From an uncultured Fibrobacter sp. (GTDB taxonomy: Bacteria; Fibrobacterota; Fibrobacteria; Fibrobacterales; Fibrobacteraceae), in contig NZ_CAMVDO010000006.1 in the NCBI RefSeq assembly GCF_947166265.1, positions 62,001-126,000 of the forward strand: a DNA stretch of 64,000 nucleotides, written 5' to 3'. Made by a program: the position numbers and the translations under genes. A model generated the notes under the pieces. It did no database searches, was not told where the DNA came from, and saw only the letters and a list, made by a program, of their open reading frames with translations. The number at the start of each line of letters is the position of its first letter. Position 1 is the stretch's first letter. This document shows, piece after piece, positions 1-7,990 of the stretch.

Positions 1-788
1 TCAAGCAGGTGGTGGTGGCTGACTACGACGGTTTCCATCGCAGCCAGATTACGCGCGATACGACAATCAGCATGATGCCCGTGTGGATGAAGGACAACGC
101 TGGGCTCTACTATGTGAATTTCAAGACGCATCGTCCGAAACTCTATTCCAAGATGTTCGGCGGAACCGAAAAGTCGGTGTTCCCGCAACTGGACCAGACT
201 TACAGCCCGGCGGTGAATCCGAAGACGGGAGAACTCCTTTTCTCGAGTACGGTAGATGGCAAGACGGATCTTTATATCGGAAATCCGGCGACGGGCAAGG
301 CGAAAAAGTTCGCCTACCTCAAGTCGAACCAGACGAGCCCCGCGTGGAGCCCGTATGCTTCCGAAGTGATGTTTACCAGTGACCGTGGCGGTGGACCGCA
401 GATTTTCGTGATGGGCAAGGATGGTTCTGATTTGCGTCGCGTGACCTTTATGGGCCGCTACAATGAACGTGCCGCCTGGTCGCCCGAAGGCGACCGCATC
501 GCCTATACCTCGATGGATAACGGCCACATGAACATTTATACCTGCGCACTCGATGGCTCCGACATTGTACAGCTGACGAACAACGCGGGCAACAATGAAC
601 ATCCTACCTGGTCGCCCGACGGCAAGCTGATTGCCTTTGCAAGTAACCGCAGCGGCTCGTACCAGATTTACATTATGAGAAAGGACGGATCGAACGTAAC
701 GCGAATTACCAATTCCGGTGAGAATACTTCGCCGACGTGGTCTTTTTTCTACGATGATTTTAAACAACAAAAAAAGGAAGGTAAATAA
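1..788 (+). CDS. tolB: TolB, C-terminal part (5' end outside window)
   Basis: The reading frame is open to the left edge, so the true start lies outside the window. The visible 260 residues carry consecutive PD40/WD40-like beta-propeller blades, each with an S-P-x-W-S-P-x-G-like core followed by a strand ending in IYIM or IFVM (four clear copies plus a final S-P-T-W-S). This is the propeller of TolB, the periplasmic partner of Pal in the Tol-Pal system that holds the outer membrane to the peptidoglycan during division. The stop codon overlaps the ATG of pal by one base (TAATG), so the two are translationally coupled, and a CpoB-like gene follows. The gene order supports the name strongly. Confidence 0.9.
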   Translation, partial: KQVVVADYDGFHRSQITRDTTISMMPVWMKDNAGLYYVNFKTHRPKLYSKMFGGTEKSVFPQLDQTYSPAVNPKTGELLFSSTVDGKTDLYIGNPATGKAKKFAYLKSNQTSPAWSPYASEVMFTSDRGGGPQIFVMGKDGSDLRRVTFMGRYNERAAWSPEGDRIAYTSMDNGHMNIYTCALDGSDIVQLTNNAGNNEHPTWSPDGKLIAFASNRSGSYQIYIMRKDGSNVTRITNSGENTSPTWSFFYDDFKQQKKEGK

Positions 789-1381
789 TGAAACACCTCG
801 TTAAACTCGCCATGGTAGCCTCTGCGGCAGCGCTTTGTCTTGTCGCCTGCGCAAAGAAGGAACCGCCTAAGACGGAACCTGAAGCAGAACCCGCTCCGGC
901 TGCAGTGGAACCTGCCCCGGCTGCTGCTCCGAATGCTGATTCTTTGGCTGCAGAACAGGCTCGCCTCGAAGCGGAACGCCTTGCTGCAGAACGTGCTCGT
1001 CTTGAAGCAGAACGTGCCCGCCTCGAAGCTCTTATCAACCAGATCATGAGCGAAGATGTGTACTTTGACTTTGACCGCTCCGAACTCACCGAAAAGGCCA
1101 AGGAACTGTTGGCTCAGGTGGGCGAACTCCTGATCAAGGAAGAACGCTTTACGATTACCATCGAAGGTCACACGGATGCCCGCGGTACCGAAGATTACAA
1201 CTTCACTCTCGGTGCAAAGCGTGCCATGAAGGTGAAGGAATTCCTCGCCGCTTACGGTATCGACAGCAAGCGCATGGAATCGGTGAGCTACGGTAAGGAA
1301 GCTCCGAAGGTCGAAGGTTCTAACGAAGAAGCTTACTCCCAGAACCGTCGCGCCAACTTCCGCGTGAACATCAAGGAATAA
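788..1381 (+). CDS. pal: Peptidoglycan-associated lipoprotein Pal
   Basis: The N-terminus is a lipoprotein signal with lipobox LVAC, giving acylated Cys21. A Pro/Ala/Glu-rich linker follows, then a short Ala/Glu/Arg coiled coil (about residues 55-85). The OmpA-like peptidoglycan-binding domain runs from about residue 92 to the end and shows YFDFDRSEL, the EGHTDARG diaminopimelate-binding motif and NRRANFRV near the C-terminus. At 197 residues it is somewhat longer than the E. coli protein because of the coiled linker. It directly follows tolB, with its start in the tolB stop, and acts in the outer membrane as the peptidoglycan anchor of Tol-Pal. Confidence 0.95.
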   Translation: MKHLVKLAMVASAAALCLVACAKKEPPKTEPEAEPAPAAVEPAPAAAPNADSLAAEQARLEAERLAAERARLEAERARLEALINQIMSEDVYFDFDRSELTEKAKELLAQVGELLIKEERFTITIEGHTDARGTEDYNFTLGAKRAMKVKEFLAAYGIDSKRMESVSYGKEAPKVEGSNEEAYSQNRRANFRVNIKE

Positions 1382-1518
1382 TTCAGAATTCAGAATTCGG
1401 AATTCGGAAAAAATTGTGTCATCCTGAGCGTGGTTCGACAAGCTCTGCAACCTTATAAAGGTACCTGAGCAAGCGAAGCGCGTCGAAGGGTGGAGTCGAA
1501 GGATCTCTTAGCTCTACC
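1382..1518. repeat. Composite intergenic repeat (GAATTC words plus TCATCCTGAGC element)
   Basis: The spacer between pal and the next lipoprotein is made of repeats. First come tandem variants of CAGAATT/CGGAATT. Then follows a TGTCATCCTGAGC element with GCGAAGCG and two GTCGAAGG words, ending GGATCTCTTAGC. The same TCATCCTGAGC...GTCGAAGG unit recurs in either orientation at 39085-39123, 43301-43336 and 43777-43873. No ORF is seen. Confidence 0.7.
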
Positions 1519-1526
1519 AACTAATT

Positions 1527-2489
1527 ATGAATATGAAACGAATTCTTTTAATAGCGGGTTTGGCTTCGTTCGCCCTTACAGGCTGTAGCCAGATGACGGT
1601 GCTACGTACCCAGGAAATGAAGGCTGTCGGGGCGGAAGTCCAGACGAGCTTGGATTCTGCGGTGCAGAGCTTGTCTGCGCAGAACGATTCGCTGCGTGCC
1701 GAACTTGATTCGACCAAGGCGATGCTCGATGCAGCCTCGCTTGCACAGAAACGTATGCAGGCCGAAATCACGATGCTTTCGCGTCGCGTGTCCGATGAAT
1801 CCGAACGTAATGATTCCAGGCAGGAAGAAATCATCTACCGCTTGGATATGCTTCTCGGCAAGTCCGACAAGATCTTGGCGAAGAAGGTCGTTGTAAGCGG
1901 AGCTCCTGCTCCTGTTTCGATGGATAGCCTGGAGCGCGAGGCGGAAAAGCTCGTGGAAGCCGAGGCTATGTTCAACACGGCCCGTTCGGATTACCACCGC
2001 GGTGAATTCAAGTTGGCCTACAGCGGATTCAAGCAGGTTTACGAGCAGATGAAAGAAGGCGAACTCGCCGAGAATTCGCTTTACTGGATGGCGCTCTGCC
2101 TGATCGATGTGAATCAGGTGGACAAGGCAAAAAAGGTATTTGCACGAATGTCGGAAGCCTTCCCCGATGGTCAAAAGACCTGCCCTGCCTTGTTCAAGCT
2201 CTCTACCCTTTATGGCGAAGATTGTGACATCGATATGCAGAAGCAGTATCTGCAGAAGATTCTTTCGACCAAGTCCTGCGAAAGGTCTGCCGAATTTGAA
2301 CAGGCGGCTGAAATGTTGCAGGAAATCCTGGAGAAAGAAGACAAGAAAGCTGCCGGCGAACCGGTGGATGCCTGCGTGCCTGTTGTTCGTGAATCCAAGA
2401 TGCCTTCTGCCCGCGTAAAGCCTGCCGAAGGTAGTGCTTCTGAACCTACGGCAAGTACAACTGCTGAATCTACAGAAGCCGCACTGTAA
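1527..2489 (+). CDS. CpoB/YbgF-like lipoprotein of the Tol-Pal cluster
   Basis: A 320-residue predicted lipoprotein with lipobox LTGC (Cys20). Residues about 35-105 form a coiled coil typical of the trimerisation helix of CpoB (YbgF). Residues about 145-265 contain helical TPR-like units, including a segment with FNTARSDYHRGEFKLAYSGF, which matches the first TPR of this family. The C-terminal tail is low-complexity Pro/Ala/Ser. CpoB coordinates outer-membrane constriction with septal peptidoglycan synthesis and usually follows pal, as here. Unlike E. coli CpoB, which is periplasmic and soluble, this one appears lipid-anchored. ATG at 1527 or at 1533 are both possible starts. Identity rests on context plus coiled-coil/TPR layout. 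Confidence 0.72.
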   Translation: MNMKRILLIAGLASFALTGCSQMTVLRTQEMKAVGAEVQTSLDSAVQSLSAQNDSLRAELDSTKAMLDAASLAQKRMQAEITMLSRRVSDESERNDSRQEEIIYRLDMLLGKSDKILAKKVVVSGAPAPVSMDSLEREAEKLVEAEAMFNTARSDYHRGEFKLAYSGFKQVYEQMKEGELAENSLYWMALCLIDVNQVDKAKKVFARMSEAFPDGQKTCPALFKLSTLYGEDCDIDMQKQYLQKILSTKSCERSAEFEQAAEMLQEILEKEDKKAAGEPVDACVPVVRESKMPSARVKPAEGSASEPTASTTAESTEAAL

Positions 2490-2528
2490 TAAAGGTTTGA
2501 GGAATCTGGTTACAGGTTCCAGGTATTA

Positions 2529-2557
2529 GGGGAATGCTGCAAGGCATTCTCCTTTTT
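2529..2557 (+). terminator. Rho-independent terminator after the tol-pal cluster
   Basis: GGGGAATGC pairs with GCATTCTCC (one G-T pair) around a short loop, followed by TTTTT. It lies 40 bases after the CpoB-like stop. Confidence 0.85.
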
Positions 2558-2571
2558 GTATGCGGTGGTAT

Positions 2572-2607
2572 TTAAAAAGAACTCCGACGATTGCTTCGCC
2601 GGAGTTC
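2572..2607 (-). terminator. Rho-independent terminator of murA
   Basis: Read on the minus strand, GAACTCCG pairs with CGGAGTTC, followed by a T-rich run (TTTTTAAA). It lies about 50 bases beyond the murA stop, beyond a separate repeat hairpin. Confidence 0.8.
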
Positions 2608-2610
2608 ATC

Positions 2611-2656
2611 TTTAGTCTTTCGTCTGTAGCCGCGAAGCGGCGTCCTCTCGTCTGGT
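2611..2656. repeat. CGTCTGTAG hairpin element abutting the murA stop
   Basis: The core is CGTCTGTAG, then the small inverted repeat GCCGCGAAGCGGC, then GTCCTCTCGTCTGGT. A near copy (GGCGCAAAGCGCC core, same flanks) lies at 48650-48685, where it abuts the proA stop. In both cases the element directly joins the last codon of a minus-strand gene. Arm substitutions between copies are compensatory (GCCGC/GCGGC versus GGCGC/GCGCC). Confidence 0.7.
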
Positions 2657-3934
2657 CTACGGTTCGTCGGCGTCGATGACGACTCGCTCGACTTTGGCGC
2701 CGAGCTTTGCCATCTTCGCTTCGAAATCTTCGTAGCCGCGGTCGAGGTGGTAGATGCGGCTAATCTTGGTTTCGCCTTCGGCAATCAAAGCGGCGAGGAC
2801 GAGCGCGGCGGAGGCGCGCAGGTCGGAGCCCATGACGTCTGCACCAGAGAGCTTTTCTCCGCCCTTGATGGTGGCGGTGTTGCCGTTGAGCGTGATGTTT
2901 GCGCCCAGGCGTTGCATTTCGGCCACATGCTTAAAGCGGTCGTTGTAGACGGTGTCCTGGATGACGCTGTTGCCGGGGACCGAGAGGAGCGTTGCCATGA
3001 GCGGCGCCTGCATGTCAGTGGGGTAGCCCGGGAACGGAAGCGTTTGGATGGTGATCGGCTTGAGTTCCACGTCGCGTGCATCGACTTCGGCCCAGTCGGG
3101 GCCGACGCTCACCTTGCAGTTCATTTCGCGGAAGGCGTCGAGGGTAGAAGCAATATGTTCGGGGATAATCTTGGTGACTTTCACGCGGCCGCGGGTAATG
3201 GCGGCGCCGCAGAGATAGGTGCCTGCCTCAATGCGGTCGGGGATGGTTACGCCATTGCCGGGGCGTAGGGATTCTACGCCTGTCACCGTCAGGGTGCGCG
3301 TACCGCGGCCCTGAATTTTTGCGCCCATGCCGATGAGGTAATCGACGAGGTTGTCGATTTCTGGCTCAAGGGCAGCATTCTGCAGGACGCTTGTTCCCTT
3401 GGCAAGGGTTGCTGCCATCAGCACGTTCACCGTGGCGCCCACGCTTGAAATCGGAAAATGGAAGGTGCCGCCGGGGAGGCGGCCTTCGCAGGTGGCCTCG
3501 ACATAGCCGTGCGTCACGGTAATCTTCGCACCGAGCGCCTCGAGTCCCTTCAAATGCAGGTCGACCGGGCGCGGGCCCCAGGCGCATCCGCCCGGGAGCG
3601 AAACGCGGCAACGGCCGAAGCGTGCCACGAGAGGTCCGAGAACGTAGAAACTTGCGCGCATCGTCTTCACGAGTTCATAAGGGGCTTCCAGGTGGTCGGC
3701 TCCACGGGTGTCAATTTTTAGCACATGGGCTTCGCCGCTGATATGGCAACCGATGACGCGCAACACGTCGGACATGGTCTTCATGTCCTTGAGGTGCGGG
3801 ACGTTCGTGATTTCGGATACGCCGTCGGCCAAGAGGGCTGCTGCCATTACGGCGAGCACTGCATTCTTTGCCCCGGAAATTTCAACTTCGCCTTCGAGCG
3901 GCTTCTTGACTTGGGGAACAATAAACTGGTACAT
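2657..3934 (-). CDS. murA: UDP-N-acetylglucosamine 1-carboxyvinyltransferase MurA
   Basis: A 425-residue protein of standard MurA length. It carries out the first committed step of peptidoglycan synthesis, transferring enolpyruvate from PEP to UDP-GlcNAc in the cytoplasm. Seen in the sequence: EISGAKNAVL near the N-terminus (UDP-GlcNAc-binding Lys and Asn), LPGGCAWGPRPVDLH with the catalytic cysteine at residue 117 (fosfomycin target), and FPGYPTDMQAP in the C-terminal half. The loop reads C-A-W-G where many homologues have C-x-I-G. It is transcribed alone, divergent from lpxH, with a terminator behind it. Confidence 0.96.
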   Translation of the reverse strand: MYQFIVPQVKKPLEGEVEISGAKNAVLAVMAAALLADGVSEITNVPHLKDMKTMSDVLRVIGCHISGEAHVLKIDTRGADHLEAPYELVKTMRASFYVLGPLVARFGRCRVSLPGGCAWGPRPVDLHLKGLEALGAKITVTHGYVEATCEGRLPGGTFHFPISSVGATVNVLMAATLAKGTSVLQNAALEPEIDNLVDYLIGMGAKIQGRGTRTLTVTGVESLRPGNGVTIPDRIEAGTYLCGAAITRGRVKVTKIIPEHIASTLDAFREMNCKVSVGPDWAEVDARDVELKPITIQTLPFPGYPTDMQAPLMATLLSVPGNSVIQDTVYNDRFKHVAEMQRLGANITLNGNTATIKGGEKLSGADVMGSDLRASAALVLAALIAEGETKISRIYHLDRGYEDFEAKMAKLGAKVERVVIDADEP

Positions 3935-4009
3935 AGTTAATTTGGATTTCTGGAAGAGGAGTTCGGAATGGACTCCTTTGTTGTTTACAATGGAAAAATA
4001 GTAATTTTC

Positions 4010-4017
4010 TATATTGC
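4010..4017 (+). promoter_or_regulatory. Candidate -7 box of lpxH (TATATTGC)
   Basis: TATATTG lies directly before the ATG with no room for a leader or a Shine-Dalgarno site. It is one of a recurrent set of TAnnTTT(G)-like boxes near start codons in this window. Confidence 0.5.
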
Positions 4018-4755
4018 ATGCTAATGAAATCCGTAGCCTACTTTATTTCAGATGTGCATTTAGGTGTGAATCCGCCAGGAGCTGTTCCCGGTCGTGAACA
4101 GGCGTTGGTACGTTTCTTGGAATCCATCAAGGAGACCGCCTCGCATCTAGTGATTGTAGGCGATTTGTTTGAATTCTGGTACGAATACAACGATTACGTT
4201 TGTCGCAATCATTTTGACTTGCTTTTCGCCTTGCGTGAATTAAAAAATTCCGGTTGCGAAATTCATTTGTTGCAAGGAAATCACGACTTTGCCTATGGCG
4301 ATTTTTTTCCAAAGACTCTTGGCGTGGCAGTTCATAAGGAACTTTTGCTAGAAATTCAGGGAAAACGCCTGTTTTTCCGGCATGGCGATGGCGTGGCGAA
4401 GTCCGATTTCGGTTACCGGATAATGCGGAAAGTTCTGGATTTCCCGTTAAATCGCTTCTTGTTTCGCGAAATTCACCCGGATTGGGGAATGGCTCTCGCC
4501 CGGTTTGTGGGGCGTAACAGCCGTAAAGCAGGGCAGTCGCGCGTTATCAAGATGGACGAGTACCTGCATTGGGCCGATGCGAACTTGAAAAAGCATGGTT
4601 GCGATTACTGCGTCCTAGGACACCACCACATTTCGGGAATATGGAATGTGGAAAATGGAATAGTCGCTTCGGCGGGGGAGTGGATAAAAAAACTCACCTA
4701 CCTCCGGATGGAAGCAGGCGAGCTTAGTATCAAGGAATTCGAACAATCGTGCTAG
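4018..4755 (+). CDS. lpxH: LpxH-like UDP-2,3-diacylglucosamine pyrophosphohydrolase
   Basis: A 245-residue calcineurin-type metallophosphoesterase. Metal-binding motifs appear in order: SDVHLG, GDLFEFW, GNHDF, RHGDG and GHHH. The F-W after GDLFE and the length fit the LpxH family, which cleaves UDP-2,3-diacylglucosamine to lipid X in lipid A synthesis at the inner-membrane face. GNHD instead of GNRD is the form seen in LpxH-like relatives, so LpxH2 or another nucleotide-lipid hydrolase cannot be excluded. ATG at 4018 or two codons downstream are both possible; no Shine-Dalgarno site is visible. The last four bases overlap the end of the convergent gene. Confidence 0.78.
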   Translation: MLMKSVAYFISDVHLGVNPPGAVPGREQALVRFLESIKETASHLVIVGDLFEFWYEYNDYVCRNHFDLLFALRELKNSGCEIHLLQGNHDFAYGDFFPKTLGVAVHKELLLEIQGKRLFFRHGDGVAKSDFGYRIMRKVLDFPLNRFLFREIHPDWGMALARFVGRNSRKAGQSRVIKMDEYLHWADANLKKHGCDYCVLGHHHISGIWNVENGIVASAGEWIKKLTYLRMEAGELSIKEFEQSC

Positions 4756-5195
4756 TCTGATGCCCCATCTGCACGACTTTCGGTGGATTTCATCATTTTC
4801 TTGCTGGCGTTGTCTCCCCAGATCCAAGCGACGATATCTGTATTCGAGAACTGATCCCACATAGCATCTAACCAGCACCAATGGTGGACTTCGCCCTTGC
4901 TATCGGTAATGGTCCATTTTTCAGGCGTTGCCGAGAACGTCATCCTAATCGGTTGCGGTTGGCTAAAACCACCGTATTCGGAGGTTGTTGGCGGTTGCTC
5001 GATTTCGATGGTCCAGGACTTGCCTACGGTTCTTTTATAGATGCCTACATTATAGCCGATAAGTAGGATGAGCACGATAATTGCGCCTTTGAAGTTCTTC
5101 TTGGAAAGGAAGAAAATCAGGAGAAGAGCAAGTAACAGTGCCAGGGCACCCAGGTTATAATGCGTCGTGTAGAACAATTTGAGAATGTCAATCAT
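4752..5195 (-). CDS. Hypothetical membrane protein, two N-terminal TM segments
   Basis: I do not recognise this 147-residue protein. Residues about 12-31 and 36-53 are hydrophobic, giving a short hairpin anchor with a Lys-rich turn (KKNFK). The remaining 90 residues are soluble, with W-rich stretches (SWTIEIEQ, EKWTITDSKG, HHWCWLDAMW) that suggest a small beta domain. It is convergent with lpxH, overlapping it by four bases, and lies 15 bases downstream of the next minus-strand gene, so the two may form an operon. Confidence 0.65.
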   Translation of the reverse strand: MIDILKLFYTTHYNLGALALLLALLLIFFLSKKNFKGAIIVLILLIGYNVGIYKRTVGKSWTIEIEQPPTTSEYGGFSQPQPIRMTFSATPEKWTITDSKGEVHHWCWLDAMWDQFSNTDIVAWIWGDNASKKMMKSTESRADGASD

Positions 5196-5210
5196 AGTTG
5201 ACCTCGGATA

Positions 5211-5960
5211 CTACTTTTTGGACCCCTTCTCGGAAACTTTCTGTTCGGCGACCAGGGCAGCGACACTAAAGGTGATCGTCTTGCCGTCGACCTTACATTC
5301 GGTACGGAAGCTCTTCTTGGGAAGCGCGATGCCGTGCGAGGAAAGTGTACCCATGAAGGATGCGTTTGCGTGGCTTGCGATGGTACGCACGTTAATAAAG
5401 CCCTTGTCCTTGCTGAAGGTAAGCTTGAATACCTTCTTCACGCGGTCGTAGTCGGCAATCAAGGTCTTGTTGGCCTGGGTATTGACGGCGTCCCTCGTGT
5501 GGCGGTCGAAAATAATGGTTCCACGCTGGTCGATCGAAAGCATGGTCTTGTTTGCGACCGAGTTGCGGCAGGCGATTAACTGCCACGGGCCTTTTTTCTT
5601 GGTGGCGTTCTTGCCGGTGAAAATGTACCTGTTGCCTTCTTTTTCAAGAGTATAGGGGCCGGTTTCGATCTTTTCGCCGATTGCGTTCAGCGCGCCCTTG
5701 AAATAAAGGAACTTGGACTTGATCGAGTTCACGCCCACGATAAAGCGGAACGATGTCGACTTGGCTTCTTTTATCGGCGTAATGGCGATGCGCTTGCCGA
5801 TCGGGTCCACTTCAATATCGGCGTAGGGACCGATTTCAGTGGTTTCACCCTTTTTATTAGTTTCTTGCTTGGCCATCTTGTCGAGTTTCATCGCCTTGAT
5901 GGTCTGTAGTGGAAACCGCAGAAAACCACGGATATCCATTTTAATGATAACACTATCCAT
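5211..5960 (-). CDS. Hypothetical protein, predicted cytosolic
   Basis: Not recognised. I place the start at the ATG preceded by GAGGTG four bases upstream (MDSVIIKMD...), giving 249 residues; an upstream in-frame extension has no ribosome binding site. The protein has no signal peptide or TM segment. It shows repeated beta-strand-like stretches (YADIEVDPIGKRIAITPI, GTIIFDRHT, KKVFKLTFSKD) and a Lys-rich C-terminus. The FIVG...KFLYFKG segments suggest a beta-sandwich or lipocalin-like fold, but this is a guess. It is probably co-transcribed with the small membrane protein downstream. Confidence 0.62.
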   Translation of the reverse strand: MDSVIIKMDIRGFLRFPLQTIKAMKLDKMAKQETNKKGETTEIGPYADIEVDPIGKRIAITPIKEAKSTSFRFIVGVNSIKSKFLYFKGALNAIGEKIETGPYTLEKEGNRYIFTGKNATKKKGPWQLIACRNSVANKTMLSIDQRGTIIFDRHTRDAVNTQANKTLIADYDRVKKVFKLTFSKDKGFINVRTIASHANASFMGTLSSHGIALPKKSFRTECKVDGKTITFSVAALVAEQKVSEKGSKK

Positions 5961-6040
5961 AAAACACCTCATTTTTTTGTGGATTTGTATGTAAACTAAT
6001 AAAATTTGCAAACAAAAGCAAGTGATATCTCAAAAAAATG

Positions 6041-6069
6041 TAAAAAAATCCCCTCAAAATAAGGGATTT
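6041..6069 (-). terminator. Rho-independent terminator of the alpha/beta hydrolase gene
   Basis: On the minus strand AAATCCC pairs with GGGATTT, and the run continues as TTTTTTTA. It lies 40 bases beyond the hydrolase stop and before the next minus-strand gene. Confidence 0.8.
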
Positions 6070-6108
6070 ATAAGCAGATAAACGAAATCTAGTAAAATTT
6101 GTACGAGT

Positions 6109-6900
6109 TTATTTCGATAAATTCTTATTTATTGCTTTCAAAATAATTGTAGATAAATGTTCGCCACCACGGACAAAGCTGTCGCGGTACTGAATCTTCT
6201 CGGCGGTTTTACGTGTTTGCGGCTCCGAAGATTTCCTATCGTAAATAAGATAAACGTTTTCGGCGTACTTTGCGAGTTTGCCTGTATTCGCCTTGAGGCT
6301 TGTGCGGACAAGGAAATCCGGGTAGAGAGCCTTGTATTTTTGCGCGATGGATTCGGCGATGTCGAAAATGGGGTCGATGAGAAGGAGTGTCTTGCCTGTA
6401 TCCATGAATTCGGCTGCGGGAATGGCTCCCATACCGTGTCCGGCAAGGATGTTGGGCGTGTTTCCGTTGACCTGGGAGGCACATTCGAAAATCTGCCTGG
6501 CATCTGCCATGAAGTTTTCCTCGCTAGGAGTTCCTTTGTTCTGGGCGGATCCTCGGTAATTGAAGGTGACTACGTTTATTTGCGGGAGAGTGTTTACTTG
6601 CGCAAGAAATTGGGCGGCGTCTTCGTCTGCTTCGGGAAAGTAGAGCATGACGGGAGCGCTCTCGTTACCCATGCTAAAGCCGTTCAGTACGATGCCGTCT
6701 TCCAGGGTGCAGATGAGCGGCCTTACCTTGCCTTGAATGGCCTCGTTCGCTTCTTTATGGTAAATGGCGCGCGGAAATGCATTCCTGCGTTCCGTAAGGG
6801 CGAGGTAAAATACCATGCTTACGTATATAATGGCTAAAATGCCTGCGATGCGCAGCAGCCGAAACAGGGAATTCTTGAGGAGCGTCTTTATATTCTGCAT
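6109..6900 (-). CDS. Membrane-anchored alpha/beta hydrolase
   Basis: From the ATG at 6900 the protein has 263 residues: a basic N-terminus, one hydrophobic anchor (LRIAGILAIIYVSMVFYLAL) and an alpha/beta-hydrolase domain. NYRGSAQNKGTPSE matches the strand/oxyanion region of YfhR-like (BEM46) hydrolases. GHGMGA sits at the nucleophile elbow, where the expected serine of GxSxG is Met (G-H-G-M-G), so the usual nucleophile seems absent and activity is uncertain. LLIDPIFDIAES follows, and GGEHLS supplies the C-terminal His. The chosen start has a TACATTTG box seven bases upstream; the longer open frame would start before that box. Confidence 0.72.
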   Translation of the reverse strand: MQNIKTLLKNSLFRLLRIAGILAIIYVSMVFYLALTERRNAFPRAIYHKEANEAIQGKVRPLICTLEDGIVLNGFSMGNESAPVMLYFPEADEDAAQFLAQVNTLPQINVVTFNYRGSAQNKGTPSEENFMADARQIFECASQVNGNTPNILAGHGMGAIPAAEFMDTGKTLLLIDPIFDIAESIAQKYKALYPDFLVRTSLKANTGKLAKYAENVYLIYDRKSSEPQTRKTAEKIQYRDSFVRGGEHLSTIILKAINKNLSK

Positions 6901-6907
6901 TTGCTCG

Positions 6908-6915
6908 CAAATGTA
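6908..6915 (-). promoter_or_regulatory. Candidate -7 box TACATTTG of the hydrolase gene
   Basis: A perfect TAnnTTTG match on the minus strand, seven bases before the ATG. The same octamer precedes ispG. Confidence 0.55.
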
Positions 6916-6924
6916 GAAAAAAGG

Positions 6925-6964
6925 AAAAAGAAAAGGACCCTCGCCTGATTCCAGACGAAGGTCC
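6925..6964 (-). terminator. Hairpin with T-rich tail upstream of the hydrolase promoter
   Basis: On the minus strand GGACCTTCG pairs with CGAGGGTCC (one mismatch), followed by TTTTCTTTTTCC. It ends just before the hydrolase promoter box, so it would stop any transcript arriving from about 7000. No coding gene lies upstream on this strand, so it may end a very short RNA or insulate the promoter. Confidence 0.55.
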
Positions 6965-7124
6965 AAAGGATGGGATTGGGTGTTCCTTGAATATACCTAA
7001 AAAAATGGGGGAGCGTATCACTTCGAAAACTAAAAGTGTTCTCGAATTGTTCTATTTACGGAAATTTACGCAAATGTGCCTAGATATAAGAAAAAAGGGT
7101 GTTCCCAAAATTTCAAGAAAAATT

Positions 7125-7131
7125 TATATTT
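7125..7131 (+). promoter_or_regulatory. Candidate -7 box TATATTT of the TIGR02147-like gene
   Basis: TATATTT ends seven bases before the ATG; an AAAGGTG ribosome binding site fills the gap. Confidence 0.5.
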
Positions 7132-7138
7132 AAAGGTG

Positions 7139-7990
7139 ATGAACGTATACGCTTACTACAACTACCGAAAGTATTTGCAGGACTATTACGATTACCGTAA
7201 GTCTGTGCAACGCTACTTTTCTTACAGGTCCTTTGCCAAGAAGGCGGGGTATTCCTCGTCGGGGTTCTATCTGGATCTGGTCCGCGGGCGCAAGTCGCTT
7301 ACGCCCCAGATGTTGCCCAAGTTTATCGCGGCTCTCGGCCTGAACGAAAAGGAAGGCCGCTACTTTACGCTGATGGTGGACTTCACGCATGCGACTACGC
7401 CGGCCTCTAAGCAGGCAATCTTCGAACAGATGTCCGCACTTCTCCCGAGTGCGATAAAGTCGCTGACCAAGAGCCAACAGGAATACTATAGCAAGTGGTA
7501 TTACGTGGCGGTCCGCGAGGCGCTGTCCGTTCTCGATGTGGGTCCCAAGAATATCCAGGAACTGGCCCTGTTCCTCAACCCGCGCATCACGCTTCCGCAG
7601 GCAAAGCAGGCGATTCAGCTGCTTTTGTCGATGCAGTTGATTGAACTGGACGAAAAGGGCTTTTACCGCTCGGTAAACAAGGCTATCTTTAGCGGTTCCG
7701 AAATTTCGTCGCTTTTCGTTCATCAGTTCCAGAAGCAGATGATGGATCTGGGTAAAGATGCCCTGGACCATTACAGTACCGAACGCAGAAATGTATCTTG
7801 TATGACGATGAGTGTTTCTGCTGAAGGCCTGGAGCGTATCATCAGCAAGATTGACCTTTTCCGCAAGGAAGTGGTCGACATCATTCGCTCCGACGAAGGG
7901 GAGACGATGGTGTGTCAGATGAATATTCAGTTTTTCCCGCTGAGCAAGGAAAAGGTTGAACTGCCACCCGAGGCCGAGGAGGAAAAATGA
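7139..7990 (+). CDS. TIGR02147-family (DUF4423-type) putative regulator
   Basis: The 283-residue protein starts at an ATG behind AAAGGTG (MNVYAYYNYRKYLQDYY...); an extension of 21 codons upstream lacks such a site. The N-terminus, with Y-R-K-Y-L-Q-D-Y-Y, then SYRSFAKKAGYSSSGFYLDLVRGRKSL, resembles a helix-turn-helix and is the hallmark of the TIGR02147 family, known to me as a large paralogous family in Fibrobacter succinogenes. The middle region (LSKSQQEYYSKWYYVAVREAL-like) and a winged-helix-like segment follow. The stop overlaps the start of a lipoprotein gene (ATGA), so the two are coupled. Function is not established; transcriptional regulation is inferred from the HTH-like N-terminus. 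Confidence 0.82.
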   Translation: MNVYAYYNYRKYLQDYYDYRKSVQRYFSYRSFAKKAGYSSSGFYLDLVRGRKSLTPQMLPKFIAALGLNEKEGRYFTLMVDFTHATTPASKQAIFEQMSALLPSAIKSLTKSQQEYYSKWYYVAVREALSVLDVGPKNIQELALFLNPRITLPQAKQAIQLLLSMQLIELDEKGFYRSVNKAIFSGSEISSLFVHQFQKQMMDLGKDALDHYSTERRNVSCMTMSVSAEGLERIISKIDLFRKEVVDIIRSDEGETMVCQMNIQFFPLSKEKVELPPEAEEEK

